The position numbers were made by a program, and so were the translations under genes. From Metridium senile (Eukaryota; Cnidaria; Anthozoa; Actiniaria; Metridiidae), in NCBI GenBank assembly GCA_949775045.1, contig OX459108.1, forward strand, positions 6,265,961 through 6,329,960: a DNA stretch of 64,000 nt, written 5' to 3'. This document shows, piece after piece, positions 1 through 12,367 of this stretch. How positions within the stretch are numbered: the first letter of the stretch is position 1; each line of letters begins with the position of its first letter. A model generated the notes under the pieces. It saw nothing but the letters and a program-made list of their open reading frames with translations, was not told the origin of the DNA and did no database searches.

Positions 1-739
1 CTCTAATAAACTTTCATAAATCCTTGATTTTTTTTTGACAAAAACACAAAATATAGGTTGGAGTTTTTTAAGCCGTCAATAAAAAAGGTCTAAAACACGA
101 TTGGCTTCGCAGCATGGTTTAAATCCTGATAAAACACAGTCTGCTGCTCATTTACTAAACTATACATAACACACTATATGTTGTATAATATATATTTTTA
201 CTATATATAGTCAATCTCAAGACAGTTGGTAGTCTTGAAATATAGTACAAATGATAGGTAAACTATATCACATTATCATTATTACTTGTATGATAGGTAA
301 AGATATCACATGACATTATTATTATTACTTGTATTTGCCCTATGTAGTAGCTGCCAGTCGAGTTCAGTAGCTACAACATAAAAGGAAAAAAAGTCTAACT
401 CTAGCTTCTCAAATTCATGGATAATTCTAGGAGAAAATCAAAGTTTATGCTAATATTAATCATTAGCCGATATTAATTAAGACCACTGTTATGGTACTGA
501 TTTACATTTTTATGAATTTTAATTTAGAATTTTCATTCAATTTTTTCAGAAATTTAATTTAACTTTTTCAGAAATTTAATTTAATTTTTTCAAATATTTT
601 AATTTAATTTTTTCAAAAAATGTTAATTTCATTTTGTCAAAAATTTAATTAGCTCTAATTTTATTCATGAATTTGAGGAAGATAATGTGAAAGTGTAGTA
701 TTTAACCAAATAGATGGAAATAGGGCTATCAGTATGTAC
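1..739. other. Downstream intron of the Quaking-like gene; no exon recognised
   Basis: This is the minus-strand region after the donor at 739-738. I recognised no further exon. It is AT-rich and includes a degenerate tandem repeat (about 515-655). The next Quaking exon is expected left of the window or here in a form too diverged to recognise by eye. Confidence 0.5.
515..655. repeat. AT-rich degenerate tandem repeat
   Basis: About six imperfect units built on the words AATTTAATTT and TTTTTCA follow one another. It lies in the 3'-side intron of the Quaking-like gene. Confidence 0.6.
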
Positions 740-3700
740 CTGGATGTCTTGTCAGTTGGTAACCAGCTAGTCCAGGGTGTACTGGCATACCCAGTAATCC
801 TCCTGGAACTACTGTAGGTGGACTGGTACCTAGTGCACAACAGAACATATGATTGCAATAAACACAGCGGTCAAACGACTATGCATGCATGAAAAAAACA
901 AGTGGACGTCTTTCATCGCTTTTTTCTCAAAATATAAAGAAATATACAAACATATACTCATGGTAGCTTTAAAATATAACAAAGGTTATGTACACAAAAC
1001 TTCAAGCTTTTATATTCAGGGAATTTCTTATAAATCGACTCCAAACACTGTAGTCCGAAATTCCTAATGTTTACAATGGCAAATTTATCACTGTGAAAAT
1101 TTTGCCATGCATGTGTATTTGTTTGACCCATGTGTTATTCAATATACAATATAAGGCTTATTATCTTGTACTTTCTAACAATAAAAACTGGGTTACAGAT
1201 CAAAGAGCAAAAGTAAACAGAAATAACGGCCAGTAAATGGTCAATGTCTGGCCAAATTTGGTACTTGACTGGTCAAATACAGTTTTGAACAGACATTTTG
1301 GGCGATCAATTTTTTTAAATAACTAGACTAAGAAATATATTTTGACCTTCAAACCGCATTAAGGTTTAAGTTGAATTTTGGTAAGAAATCATATGTAAAA
1401 CCCAAAATAAAATATAAACTATTTTATTCAGGACTATGACTAGTCCCCCTTGGCAATACTCTGAACAGCAGGGAAGACTTCATCAGTTGCATAAACACCG
1501 TTTAGTTTTCAACTTTAATTCAAAATTACAGTTTGCTGGATTCTAATGATACATTTAAAAGGTTGAAATAATCAACACAACATAATTTACCAAACCTACC
1601 TGCAAGACCTGGCTCCTTAAATGTCCCATTTATCAATGCAAGATCTTTTAATTGTTTCTTCTTTATTTCATCTTCTCCTTCCTCCTTTTAACAGAAATGA
1701 GTATTAATAAGACTTTTTAAGTATATATCTTGCTGTCACCCCACAGTGACAAACTTCCACCCAACTCTGCAATCTCTGAAAGCTTTGCAATGAGCCTCAC
1801 AATCTTGTTTTTGCAGGGTTTTTTGTATCAGATTCTCCCCTCTATCTACTGTATTTTTTTTAAACCTTAAGTCTTGGTTTCGGATATTCAAAACAAGGGT
1901 GTTGACATCTCAACATGTCTCTGATTATACCATTCAACCAAATATAGGCTATGAGTTTCAAGTTGTGCAAAAGCAAAAAAATTGAAATCCAGGTTAAGAT
2001 TCCAGTCAACCATTTCTGAAACAGATATAAATTACATTATGTATGATCGAATAGTAAGCAATTAAAGTAATTGCAATATTGTAGAAGCCTGAAAAAATAT
2101 TTCAGTACTTCAATAATATTTTAACCAATGATCTAAAATAGAGTTGCCTTTATTCAATATGCAGCCAAATGAAATTCTAAACTAGACTTACCACAGGTCT
2201 CAGCAGCTGTTGTACTCTATCTACAGCTTTTTGTAGTCTAGCAACACACCTATCCTCTGTGTCTTCCACTGATATCAAAACATGGAGATCTTCATCAAGG
2301 TGTTCGTAATTTGGTTGCCCTCGTTTTTCCTCTTCCTTTTGTCACAAGAAACGATAGAGATATATATTTAAGCATAGGACCACATATATATGGAATATCC
2401 ACCATATAAATTCAAAATATATTAAATATATTATAATATAGAAATAACATGATTATTAAATAGCCCAATTTCAACCTCAGTTGGATTATGGTCTTTTCCA
2501 ATCTGTCAATCAAGTTCATCAATTTCAATCAAGTTCATCAATTTGTAAACTCAGCGGGTAAATTGATGTAAGATCCTCCTCAAAACTGAGTAACAGGTAA
2601 AAACAAATCAAATTGGAATTGACAGTTTGCTAGTTGCAATGCAACAATTTTTGGTATATAAAAATGCTGAAGCACCAAAAATATGGAACAGCCAACCTAC
2701 TCATTAACATAGAGAAAAATTATCTTACCAATTAACACATTTTTGAATAATTGTATACAGTATATACTAGATCAATAAAATGACAGTCCATTATAATGAC
2801 AGATGTATTATTTTGAACAATTTAAAGTTTAACCCCAAACACATTTTTGAATAACGTTATATACTAGGGGCCGGTTGTACGAAGGGTGGATAAAGTTATC
2901 TGCGGATAAAAGTTATCCACTGCATAGGTTTTTTATAGATTTTATCCGCTGGATAAGGATTTATCCGGTGGATAACGCTATTCACCCTTCGTACAACTGG
3001 CCCCAGATCAATAAAATGACAGTCCATTAGGAACTAACAAGCAATGCTTGTGCAAGATATATATATGTAATGCTTTCACAATCAATATTTTACCAGTTTT
3101 TTGTCCTTCATGGAGCCTTTGCCTCGAACTAACAGCTTGCAGCCTGTTGTAGTCTCTATTTCTCTTAACGTCATCCCTCTTGGCCCTATCACACGACCTA
3201 CAAAATTAAACTAAAAGACAGGGAAACACATTAGGTGTTGACTGTAATTGGATTGTGAAATGACTTGTGAAAAGTCTTACTATACTATGAATACCACTCT
3301 TACACAGTGTGACTATTTTTTCAAGCTGAGGAATATTAACTAGTTATCAATGGTTTTAAGTGTTATACTATTGAACCTTCCATGAGTTACTTGTTTTTCT
3401 AGTATATAGCCAATTCAATTAACCTTGTCGCTGAAACAAGCCTAAAGCCTAATCTTGAGAGCGAAAGTGGTCATGGGATTTTAAAATTTCATGAGTTTTC
3501 AAGTTTCCTAAACCGTAATTTGTTTTTGTTTCCACTGAGGAACACTTGCAAATACATGTTGAATGTTTTACACGCTTTGCACGCCTCATTCAGCTCGTTA
3601 AAAGATATCCCATGATCCCTTTCGGTCTGACGATTGGGCTTTAGGCATTATAAATCAACGACAAAGTTAATTGAATTAGCTATATACATTCATAAGCCTT

Positions 3701-6700
3701 TAGCCGAGTGTGTATGCAAAGAACACACAAGTGATGAGTGGGATATTCACGGTATGTCACAAGAAAATAGTCTACAACAGGGCTTCTGGTACAGTGCGGC
3801 AAAAAGTTTCAGATTATGCAGCAATAAATGATAATTATGTGGAAAATTATGAGATTTTACCCCAGATCTATTTAATGATAATATTATGAATTCTTTGGGT
3901 GGAAACAAATCATATATGTATATAAAAAGACAAAAATTAATGAAAAAACTTTTGTGGGGTATCGTTGAATTAATAACTGCCCCCCCCCCCCCAAAAAAAA
4001 ACCAACGCTTTCTGTAACTTTTGGCGCAAAAAATAACCCTTTTTATTAATAATATTTGAACTAACATTTGAAGTTTTTTTTCAAGTGTTGCTTGAGTCAT
4101 AGTGATTAACTTTGCTGGTGGTTTAAGTCATAGTTAAAATGCAGTTCTTAAAGCGTTCCCATGGATTCCCAAGTTCTCACACAAATTGCCAGGCAAACCG
4201 TCCAGACAAGTCTCATTTTATTAAAAGGTCTGCAAGCAAACTTTGCCTTTTAAAAACAATATTTTTGCTTCAATTTGATTGTGAAAAATCACCATATCAA
4301 TTTTCAGACAAATAAAAATAGCAAAAAGAAAATCAGTGGCAGGACAACACAAGTGCCAGTCCACACATGCCCACTCTTGAGTTATGTTAGTGACGCCTTG
4401 ATGATTGATGGAACACGTTAGCAGATGTCCGTGTTTGTTGATTTTCTGTGCAATTGTTCCTTAAATATAAATGCTTAATGGGAATTATCAATAACACTAC
4501 CAAAAGATAATGGAAAATAAACTAAATAAAATAAAACAAACTCCTTTGAAAAAAAAAACAAAAAACGATGGGCTATTCTTATGGTAATGCCCTATAAAAA
4601 AAAATAGAAATGTTAAAATTCTAAATTTCATTTTTAATATAATTCTAAAAGATAACAAATCACTGATTTTTGTGGTTACTCCCGTCTTAAGACGGAGTAT
4701 AGTGTAGAATGTCTGTCGGTCCGTAACATCATGTGCAGTTCATGTGTTAATCCAAAATGGCGGATGACTGTAATTTCGAGAATTCAAAAGAATGGCCAGC
4801 TTTGAACTATCGAAGCGTTTATATTTTGGCTGCTTCTTCATATCTGTCTAAAAAAAGTTAACTTTTAATGGGTATTTGTACTATACATGAAGTTTTTTAG
4901 GTTTAATAAGACGTTTAATACCGCGAAAAGGGATGATTTGTTTTGACAACAAAACCATTAGCCCGGCATTAGTCATCACACACCGATTCATGTGCCCCTT
5001 AGATTTTTGGCATTTTAAAGGTCAGATCAACATATTCGCCATTCTTAAGTTGCGCAAGGGATTGGGTCGAGTTGTCATCGCAAAGCAGTTTGGGGCTGTT
5101 TTTGAGGACGCCACCAAAACATTGCCGCTAAAGACCGCTAAACCTTATGAAATACTGAGACGAAAAACAATATTTTTAAGTCAGAAAAACAAGATATTCC
5201 TTGAGCAGAACCACCATAGCCATTACAGATGTACTCGGAAGCTATTTTGAAACGCTAGCATTTGAGTAGAAGCGCAAAATTATTCGGTAATCGAACGAGT
5301 TATTCGAATGTGAGGTTGTTTGAAAGCGGTAGTTTACTGTCTAGGTATCGACGAAATCAGTCATATTTTTGCCAGTTTTATTGCAATCATACATCAAATT
5401 TTGCTTGTATTGATGTTTTGTAGAGTCAATATAGACAACAACTTAGATAAGGAGATCATATCGTCAATCCTGATGGTGGAATTCATCACGAATGAAGGAA
5501 CACAAACGTTGTAATCAGCAAAGAAAGCAGTGCTTTCGCAACATTTCCAACTGAATGATCGACGAACTATCCTTTTAAGTTGTCGTCAGACTATAAAGCA
5601 ATTGACTTTAAAAAAAAAAAAAGTTGACATCTTATCTCAACAAAACGAGCAAAATATGAAAGATATGTCCAAGCAAGACCGTTTCAAACTGTCAACCTCA
5701 CCTTCAAATTAGCTCGTTCGAATACCGGATAATTTTGCACTTCTACGCGAACGCCAGCGTTTCAAAATAGCTTTCGAACACAGCTGTAATGGCTTTGGTG
5801 GTTCTGCTCAAGGAATATCTTGTTTTTCTTACTTAAAATGATCGTTTTTCGTCATAGTATTTCAACATTCACTCGAAGGTTTAGCGGTCTTTAAAGGCAA
5901 TGTTTTGGTAGCGTCTCCAAGAACAGCCCCAAAATGCTTTGCGATGACAACTTGACCCAATCCTTTGCGCAACTTAGGAATGGCGAATATAAGGTCAAGA
6001 ATCTCATATTTTGCTGTATGTTTGTCAGTCTTCAAAATACTAAATGAGCTTTATTCTAAGAATGAGCTTTTGACAAATGTTTTTGTATAGTAAATTGGTG
6101 CGAATAGCCGCCAAAACGACATTCGCTATAAACAGGGCTGTCAACCCCAGACGTGTTCAAACCTGGAAATTGCCGATAATTCAATAATTTCCTCCATTTT
6201 GTTCGATAATTTCCGAATTTCCCTCATTTTGTTTGTCTTAAAAGTTCCGAACCATTAATATACTATCTCTTCTTCATGATCAGAACATTATTTAAATTGC
6301 ACCTTCATTTTTCAGTTATATATGTTTCAAGCAGTAGCCTCATGCAGTCTTAGAAACAACTTTGTTCCTCCTTGTTCCATTTAATTTTCATTGTTGATAT
6401 GTTTATCTTCTCTTCAAATTTGTTAAAGTTCAATAAAAACGTTATTAATAATGTCTTGCCTCATAAATAATTTTACACACCCATGAAATGGGTGAACAAA
6501 ATGTAACTATTACAATACTCGTGTCCACATTGCAATATTCATCTTAGACCTAGTTTATACATCGAATCTCACATGTGCCAAATGCAATTACATCAAAAAA
6601 GACCACCTGGTTATCTCTTGTTTGAATTGTATTCAGCACAAGTGAGATTCGACGTATAAACTAGGCCTTATTCACTTAAGTAAAGAATACCTCCAAATCC

Positions 6701-9700
6701 CACTAATTTATAAATGTACAACCTCGATATGTTTCTACCATAGAGTGGGAGTAACCACATGCGGTCTATGAACGCCTTTAATTTACTCTAGCAGTTACAA
6801 CAATCATACCCAATACTTTTATCCCTCCCCCTCCCCCAGGGGCTAATACAACACCAACCTTTGGATATTCTTTAACAGGGGCAAAGCACTTCTCTGTTAG
6901 TTTGACCCTTGGACCATTTGGAGCTGGTAATGCTACGTCTGCAGTAGAGTTTGTATCAACACCATTTGACATGCCATGGAAAAGTTCATTTCTTGCTCTG
7001 TTGATTTCTGCACAAACAACAAACAATTATTATTATAATTTACAATGCTTCCCCCTTGTTTTGGGGTCACTTAATTGTAAAACAAAACAAGTCATTGAGC
7101 GCTAACATTTTATCCATGAAACAAAATAAAATTGCTACTTTGTAATAGTTCTTATTTAGTGACTAAAAAGACAAGTATAGTTGAAATGAGGTATTGTTTC
7201 TTTTTGTAAATTGATGTTTCTGGTTGAGTCACTAAATAGAAACTATTTCTTAGTAGCTTTTCCGTTTTTATTTCATGGTTTTAGTGTTTTCGCTCTATTT
7301 CATTACATGTTTCATTTCACAACTTATCAGAATATTGAGACTACCACTTAATTGAAAAACAAAATGAGACATATTTCACAACATGTTCAATTTCCCATTT
7401 ATCAGAATATCACTCAATGATAATGTTCTTTAGAAATGAATTGTTTTGCCTGGCTGTTTCTAGTCAGGTCAAACTTCAAACCTTTAAATTCAAATCATGG
7501 GCCATTTTTATACCTATTAATTGTATATCAAATAGCAATTAGATGCATAAAGACCATCTTTTCATAAATGATGGAAGGAACAAAAACACTTTTTCTAATG
7601 TAACAAAAAACCTTTTGCCCTGAGGTGCATGCCTCAGACTATGGTACATGTACATGGTACCAAGTCTTGAAATAATGACAGCCTAGTTGGCAAACGATCT
7701 CAAGTATAATAAATAAATAAATCACTGATAATAAATGTGTGTCAACTATGAGTAAAATAGCTTTGATTTTAAAATGAGCAAAGCCTTCAGGCAAATTGTC
7801 CATCCTGAGTGCTACAAGAATGACAATCCACTGCGGGAGCTCACTATTGGTACATATCATTCTAAAATACAATTAGAACTATAATTGCAAGGATGGACAA
7901 TTTCTCTGAAAGCTTGGCTCATCAAAATTAAAGCTTTTTATATGTAGTTGACACAAAGTTATTTTCAATATGATTCCTAGGTAACAAGACATTATTAACT
8001 TGAAATAAATCACTGTTTTTTGGCGAGATAATAAGAGTTTTTTTGCCAAATCGTCCTAACTAGTGGCTATTACTTATTATAGGTATCCAACATATTTACT
8101 ACATGTACCTATACATTAAATATTCTAGCGCACACAGCACTGATCGCATGTTTGTTTTTGATGAGGGGGCCAAACCATAGAACCACAGAAGCCTCACAAA
8201 CAACTTTTCATTAGAATTGATCAAACAGTGTTTTGATCTATCGATGTCATATAATAAAATAGTATGTATATACTCTACCTCAAACAATTCAGAAAAATTA
8301 TATCTGAAATCACAATATTTGGGTCAGAAAGAATAACTTAATGGTTTACGGCTAGGCTCTAACTGCAACAATCCAGGATCAAGTCCCCTCAGACATGGAT
8401 TATATGTGAGTTGAGTTTGTTTGATTTCTTCTTCTCTCTATCAAAGCAAAGGTTTTACAGTTCTATGGTATAATTTCTTTGTTAAAAATCAACATGTGAG
8501 CCAAGTGTTGTATACTGTTATAATGAGTGTAGTGGTAGTGAGTGAACCTCACAGAAGATTCCAAACATGGAATGTACTAAAATATAAGTTTATATTTAGC
8601 GATAATAGCATCCATATAAGATGCACAATAACAGATCAACATGGACTATCAGCCTATCATACAAGTTATATTGAGTTTAAAAAGAACATTTCTATTTGAA
8701 ACAGGAAACACCATTACCATGTATTGTTTAATGACAGCTTAAAAATGCAAATATTGCTCATTTTTGCTAGTAATTGACATAATTCCAATTTCTATTCATT
8801 GTGCTATCATGCTATTGTTTTTCTTCTTGCCCTGGGGCTTTTATTGTTGCAAAACCTTATGACTCTCAATTCTAAACACTTTAAGATAGTAGTCCAAATT
8901 GATCAGGAATAGCCTTGAAAAAAGAACCCTTATAAATCATGTTATCTGACATGCTGTGATCCACACAGATGGCATAGCCAATTTACTCAAATATTTAATT
9001 GGAAAGTAGCCTAGATAACATCTTGTTCATGTCAAAAAAACTGCACAACATAACATTTAGAATACAAACGATAATAGTGTTTGAAATTCGAAAACACTGG
9101 AATCTCCAAAATGTCTACAATAATGACATATCTTTTGGGTCCATTATTCTTTCCTACGACAGTTCATTTGAGAGGATGTTGAATGTTTTTAGTAAAATCA
9201 CGCTAAATGAAGACTGGCAGACATACAAAAGGGGTGTTTACAGTATGTAAGGCCAATGTTTACAATAAAAATCATGGGCATAAGAAAAACAAAATATGTC
9301 AAATAAATCAAATGATTTGAATCCAACAATATCTGCATACAAACAGAATACTATATTTGATAGCAATTTCAAATCAAAATCAATATTGAAAGTTAGAAAA
9401 AATAGATATTATTCTAAAGGAGAAAATGCTAGTCAACAAGGAAAATAAGAATTCATTTTGAAATATGCCATCTTATAATTTGAATACTTATATTACAAAT
9501 ATATTTTTTGACATTAGAAATTATCAATATTTTTAACTGAAAGCTTGAAAAACTTGTTCAATACTGGGCCAATTCTGCAAGGTGTTTTGAAATCTAATTG
9601 AAATTACATGTTTTCAAAATGTTCATTCATGACTATTATCCAGCAACCTAATACTGTGGTTTGACACAAACAATTTGTAAACACTCTAGATAAGACTAAG

Positions 9701-11956
9701 GTGTTAGAACTAGGAATTTCAAGGATTATTTTTTCTCTGATTCTTAAATAAACGTTTTGGAATGTCTTTGGGAGAGGAAGAGATATTCTAACAAAGCCTT
9801 GAATAGAAATTCAATATTTAAATCACATGAGACTTGAAATCATTGCTTGGGGCAAATTGAAAATATGTCATGTTCACTTAGCTCTGTATTAATGAACTTT
9901 ATTTCCATCCAATTAAACTTCCCTTTCGTTCTTTTACATATAAATGACATTAAGTATAAGAAAAAATTTCGAGGAAAGAGAGGAATAGTAAAAGCGATTC
10001 CAAGCTGTGAGAGGAATTCCGGGCGTCAGATTTCTTTTGTAAAATGGCGAAATTAAGATTTCATAAAACCACAAGATAATACTTGGTGAATGAAACCACC
10101 TTCACAATAAACTGACTTCTTAGGGAGAGATTTACGATGATCTAGCAGGTGGTGCTTTGATATATAATATAAAATAATACGTACAAAAGGAATTCGAAAA
10201 TATTATTTTACATGACGATCAAAGAGCAACACAGCTTGGCTATCAACTTGAATCAACATGCAAGAACGCGTCTCTTTAAGCCCGGATACGGTCGAAGCAC
10301 TTTTGTCTTATTTCATCATCATGGTGTTAATAAAGACATGTGCAAGTGTAATTCATGCTTTTACGTCTTTTTACATTCATTTTATGAATTTCTAGAATGT
10401 TTTTTTAAAGGATTTCGGCGAGCATGGGCGTTCGAAACAACACCAATTGAGCGTTCATTCTTAAAATTGCAAAATATTTATATTCTGGGAATAATTCAAA
10501 TTAACTGCCATTTGTAATCTTCTAGATTAAACCAAGATATCATAAAAGACATATATCAAAAACCCATGAAGCATAAATCGCAGCTAGAAGATGAAGAGAT
10601 TCATAACATATTTGGCGGTAAAACTATACTCGGTGCCATTAGACGCGACACGCTTTGATAGAGTTCAGAAAACCTCAGACCTTTCTATTTGACTATGATC
10701 CTTTACTACAGATGTGTTATTTATGATGCTCTAATTGAATGGGATAAAACATCTGGATAATATATATAGAGAACCATATATTTTCTCAATTCCCCGAGTA
10801 TTTGCCGTGAAGATTCTATTGTCCCGATTTGCTACAGTGAAAACGTTTCGAGTCGCTAGTTTGTATATTTCATGGATGAGGGATTATGTTTCCAAGTGAG
10901 CGAAATCGTTTAGGCTAGCGAGAATTCAAAACAAAAAGCCGCAATAGCGATTTGTGTCATTGAATCGAGAAAAACACACAAACCACCACTTCTACTAGCT
11001 AATGGAAATTATGGCTTATAGATGAGGATCTAGTGGATCAAGAGAAGCATCCGGCATGTTTTGGCCACAATGCCCGATAAACATCCATTGCTCAACTTAT
11101 TTCAACCCCATAAAAAACCCTAGTTTTTGTCAATATTTTCGATCTAAACACATAAATAAACACGTATTCTTATTAGAATGGGTAGTTTTAGACGGTTATT
11201 CGAGTTTTAAGGTGATCTTTTTCTAAATGATTGTATAATCTTCGTTCTACGTCAGATGAAATATTCATTTGGCTCCAACTGTGAAAGGAGAATTCGTACA
11301 AGGACAAAACCTATTGAAATATAAACAAAATGCGACTTTTCGCTGGCTGGTTTCAATGTTTTGATATGAACAACAGCTATCAAGAAACAAGGCATTTATT
11401 TGGCGTACCGATCGGAGTTACCAAATAAAGGGCAATGCCAAGCGACCCAGTTTTAGATTTTTCGACCCGAAAAGATTGCCACGCTGTAAAATTAAAAAAA
11501 ATCACTAAAATAATTGAAAACTGAGAACAAACCTGGATTTGAATGGCCTTCGTCAGTGAAGCTCTTAACTTGAAACAAGGCGTATACAAACACAAGCGTC
11601 GTTCGAGCAAACAAAATTCGTCGGGAACCATTTTGTACGGGACGAATCCATCTCTTGGAGTTGAGCGTCCAATGGCCGTATTATTTATCACCGAAATAAG
11701 TTAGAAATTACCCTAAGTTGTTACATTAGACGCGTGTGCAGATTATTGATGTTGAAATGGCGATTATTTAACATAACGGAGGGTTATTATTATAATTATA
11801 ATAAGAAGTTAAAGTTACAGTACTGGACTGTCTCGTTGTAGCCATACCTTGGTCAAGCAATCGCTCCGCATGAAGAAATATCTTTGGCATTTTCGACACT
11901 GTTGTTTTATCGTTGAGCAATTCGTTAAGATATTCAGTTGATACAGTGCAAGACAT
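740..11956 (-). CDS. QKI: Quaking/HOW-like STAR-family RNA-binding protein (partial, 3' end outside window)
   Basis: Six coding exons read on the minus strand join in frame: 11956-11848, 7007-6859, 3210-3094, 2335-2192, 1684-1600 and 829-740, giving about 231 codons before the window edge. The family binds ACUAA-type sites in RNA as a dimer and controls splicing, stability and translation. Domains in order: Qua1 dimerisation segment (residues about 6-45, with ERLLDQ before the first splice), KH domain with VKEYP, FNFVG and the IGPRG loop at residues 94-98, then GKGSMKD, and Qua2 (about 126-195, with [11 protein letters not shown] and LALINGTF). A Gly/Pro-rich tail follows. Every junction keeps phase (1,0,0,0,1,1). 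The start ATG at 11956 puts the Qua1 segment nearly at the N terminus, slightly shorter than vertebrate QKI. The last exon found ends in a good GTACAT donor, so more coding sequence lies left of 740. The symbol is by family; orthology was not tested. Confidence 0.9.
2867..3004. mobile_element. Short fold-back MITE (GGGGCCGGTTG termini)
   Basis: A 138-bp near-palindrome begins GGGGCCGGTTGTACGAAG and ends with its inverse (CTTCGTACAACTGGCCCC). It is rich in alternating GGATAA/TTATCC words. It sits in intron 3 of the Quaking-like gene, inside the second copy of a local duplication whose first copy (about 2736-2795) keeps the empty site. Confidence 0.8.
5019..5995. mobile_element. Large inverted-repeat (fold-back) element with ~315-bp arms
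   Basis: The left arm (5019-5332) is found inverted at 5677-5995 with modest divergence. Matching words include ATTCGCCATTC, AAGTTGCGCAA, GTTGTCATCGCAAAGCA and AAGATATTCCTTGAGCAGAA. Short open frames in it show no recognisable protein and are taken as non-coding. Confidence 0.85.
6547..6667. mobile_element. PIF/Harbinger-like MITE with TTA target duplication
   Basis: The 121-bp element has near-identical termini: GACCTAGTTTATACATCGAA on the left, GGCCTAGTTTATACGTCGAA read inward from the right. Flanking TTA occurs on both sides (6544-6546 and 6668-6670). A 3-bp TTA/TAA duplication is the habit of the PIF/Harbinger superfamily, so the assignment is by analogy. Confidence 0.7.
7737..7954. mobile_element. 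Fold-back element, ~68-bp arms
   Basis: GTGTCAACTA with an AAATTGTCCATCC core on the left is found inverted on the right (GGATGGACAATTT to TAGTTGACAC). It lies in intron 1 of the Quaking-like gene and has no coding capacity. Confidence 0.7.
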
Positions 11957-12367
11957 GGTTGCGATTAGGGTTAGTTATAAAAGAAAAATACCAATAAAAC
12001 ACAGGAGTATTTTACATGCCAACCTCCTCTTGGTTCTTCAACATGTGCACTATTGCCAAGGAAACTGGGTACGAATAACTAATCTTGCTAATTACCATAA
12101 AATGAGAGGACCTGGACCGATATAACATATATCTGATATCAATAAAAATTCATTAAGATTTCAAAAGACCAGCGTCAATGAAAATATTCAATTAGTAAGA
12201 AACCGTGCGTCCTTTTTTTCCAGCCCAGCTGGAGAATTAACTTAATTTATAAACAGAGGCAAGTTTTATTATTTAGTACTTGAGCCATCAATTTGAATTT
12301 TGGTTAGTTATGGGTAACATCCGGTGTACTGCACGCCTTTAGACCAGCGGACACTCACTCTTACAAA
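11957..12367. promoter_or_regulatory. Shared (bidirectional) promoter region between Quaking-like gene and DNAJC8
   Basis: Only 411 bp separate the two start codons, which point away from each other. The DNAJC8 start lies in ACAAAATGGCGGCC (12363-12376), a good match to the YY1 element that often overlaps start codons of housekeeping genes. Transcription start sites cannot be seen from sequence, so the promoter role is inferred from geometry. Confidence 0.65.

Larger units (their letters stand above)
4671..6759. mobile_element. Possible 2.1-kb DNA transposon derivative with 13-bp TIRs
   Basis: TGTGGTTACTCCC at 4671-4683 is the inverse of GGGAGTAACCACA at 6747-6759. Between them lie a large fold-back (5019-5995) and a small TTA-flanked MITE (6547-6667). 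No transposase frame is recognisable. No clear target duplication is visible, so the outer boundaries are inference. It is in intron 2 of the Quaking-like gene. Confidence 0.4.

Noticed and set aside
3199..3210. Acceptor at TTTTGTAG before GTCGTG for Quaking exon 3
   Set aside because: Using it would delete the FNFV residues of the KH domain. The acceptor 12 bases upstream keeps them and gives phase 0 with exon 2.
4933..5250. 105-codon plus-strand frame
   Set aside because: It lies within one arm of a large fold-back element and has no recognisable domain.
6859..7026. Extension of Quaking exon 2 through [12 protein letters not shown]
   Set aside because: This reads past the GTTGGT donor into the intron. 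The true continuation is FNFVG at 3210.
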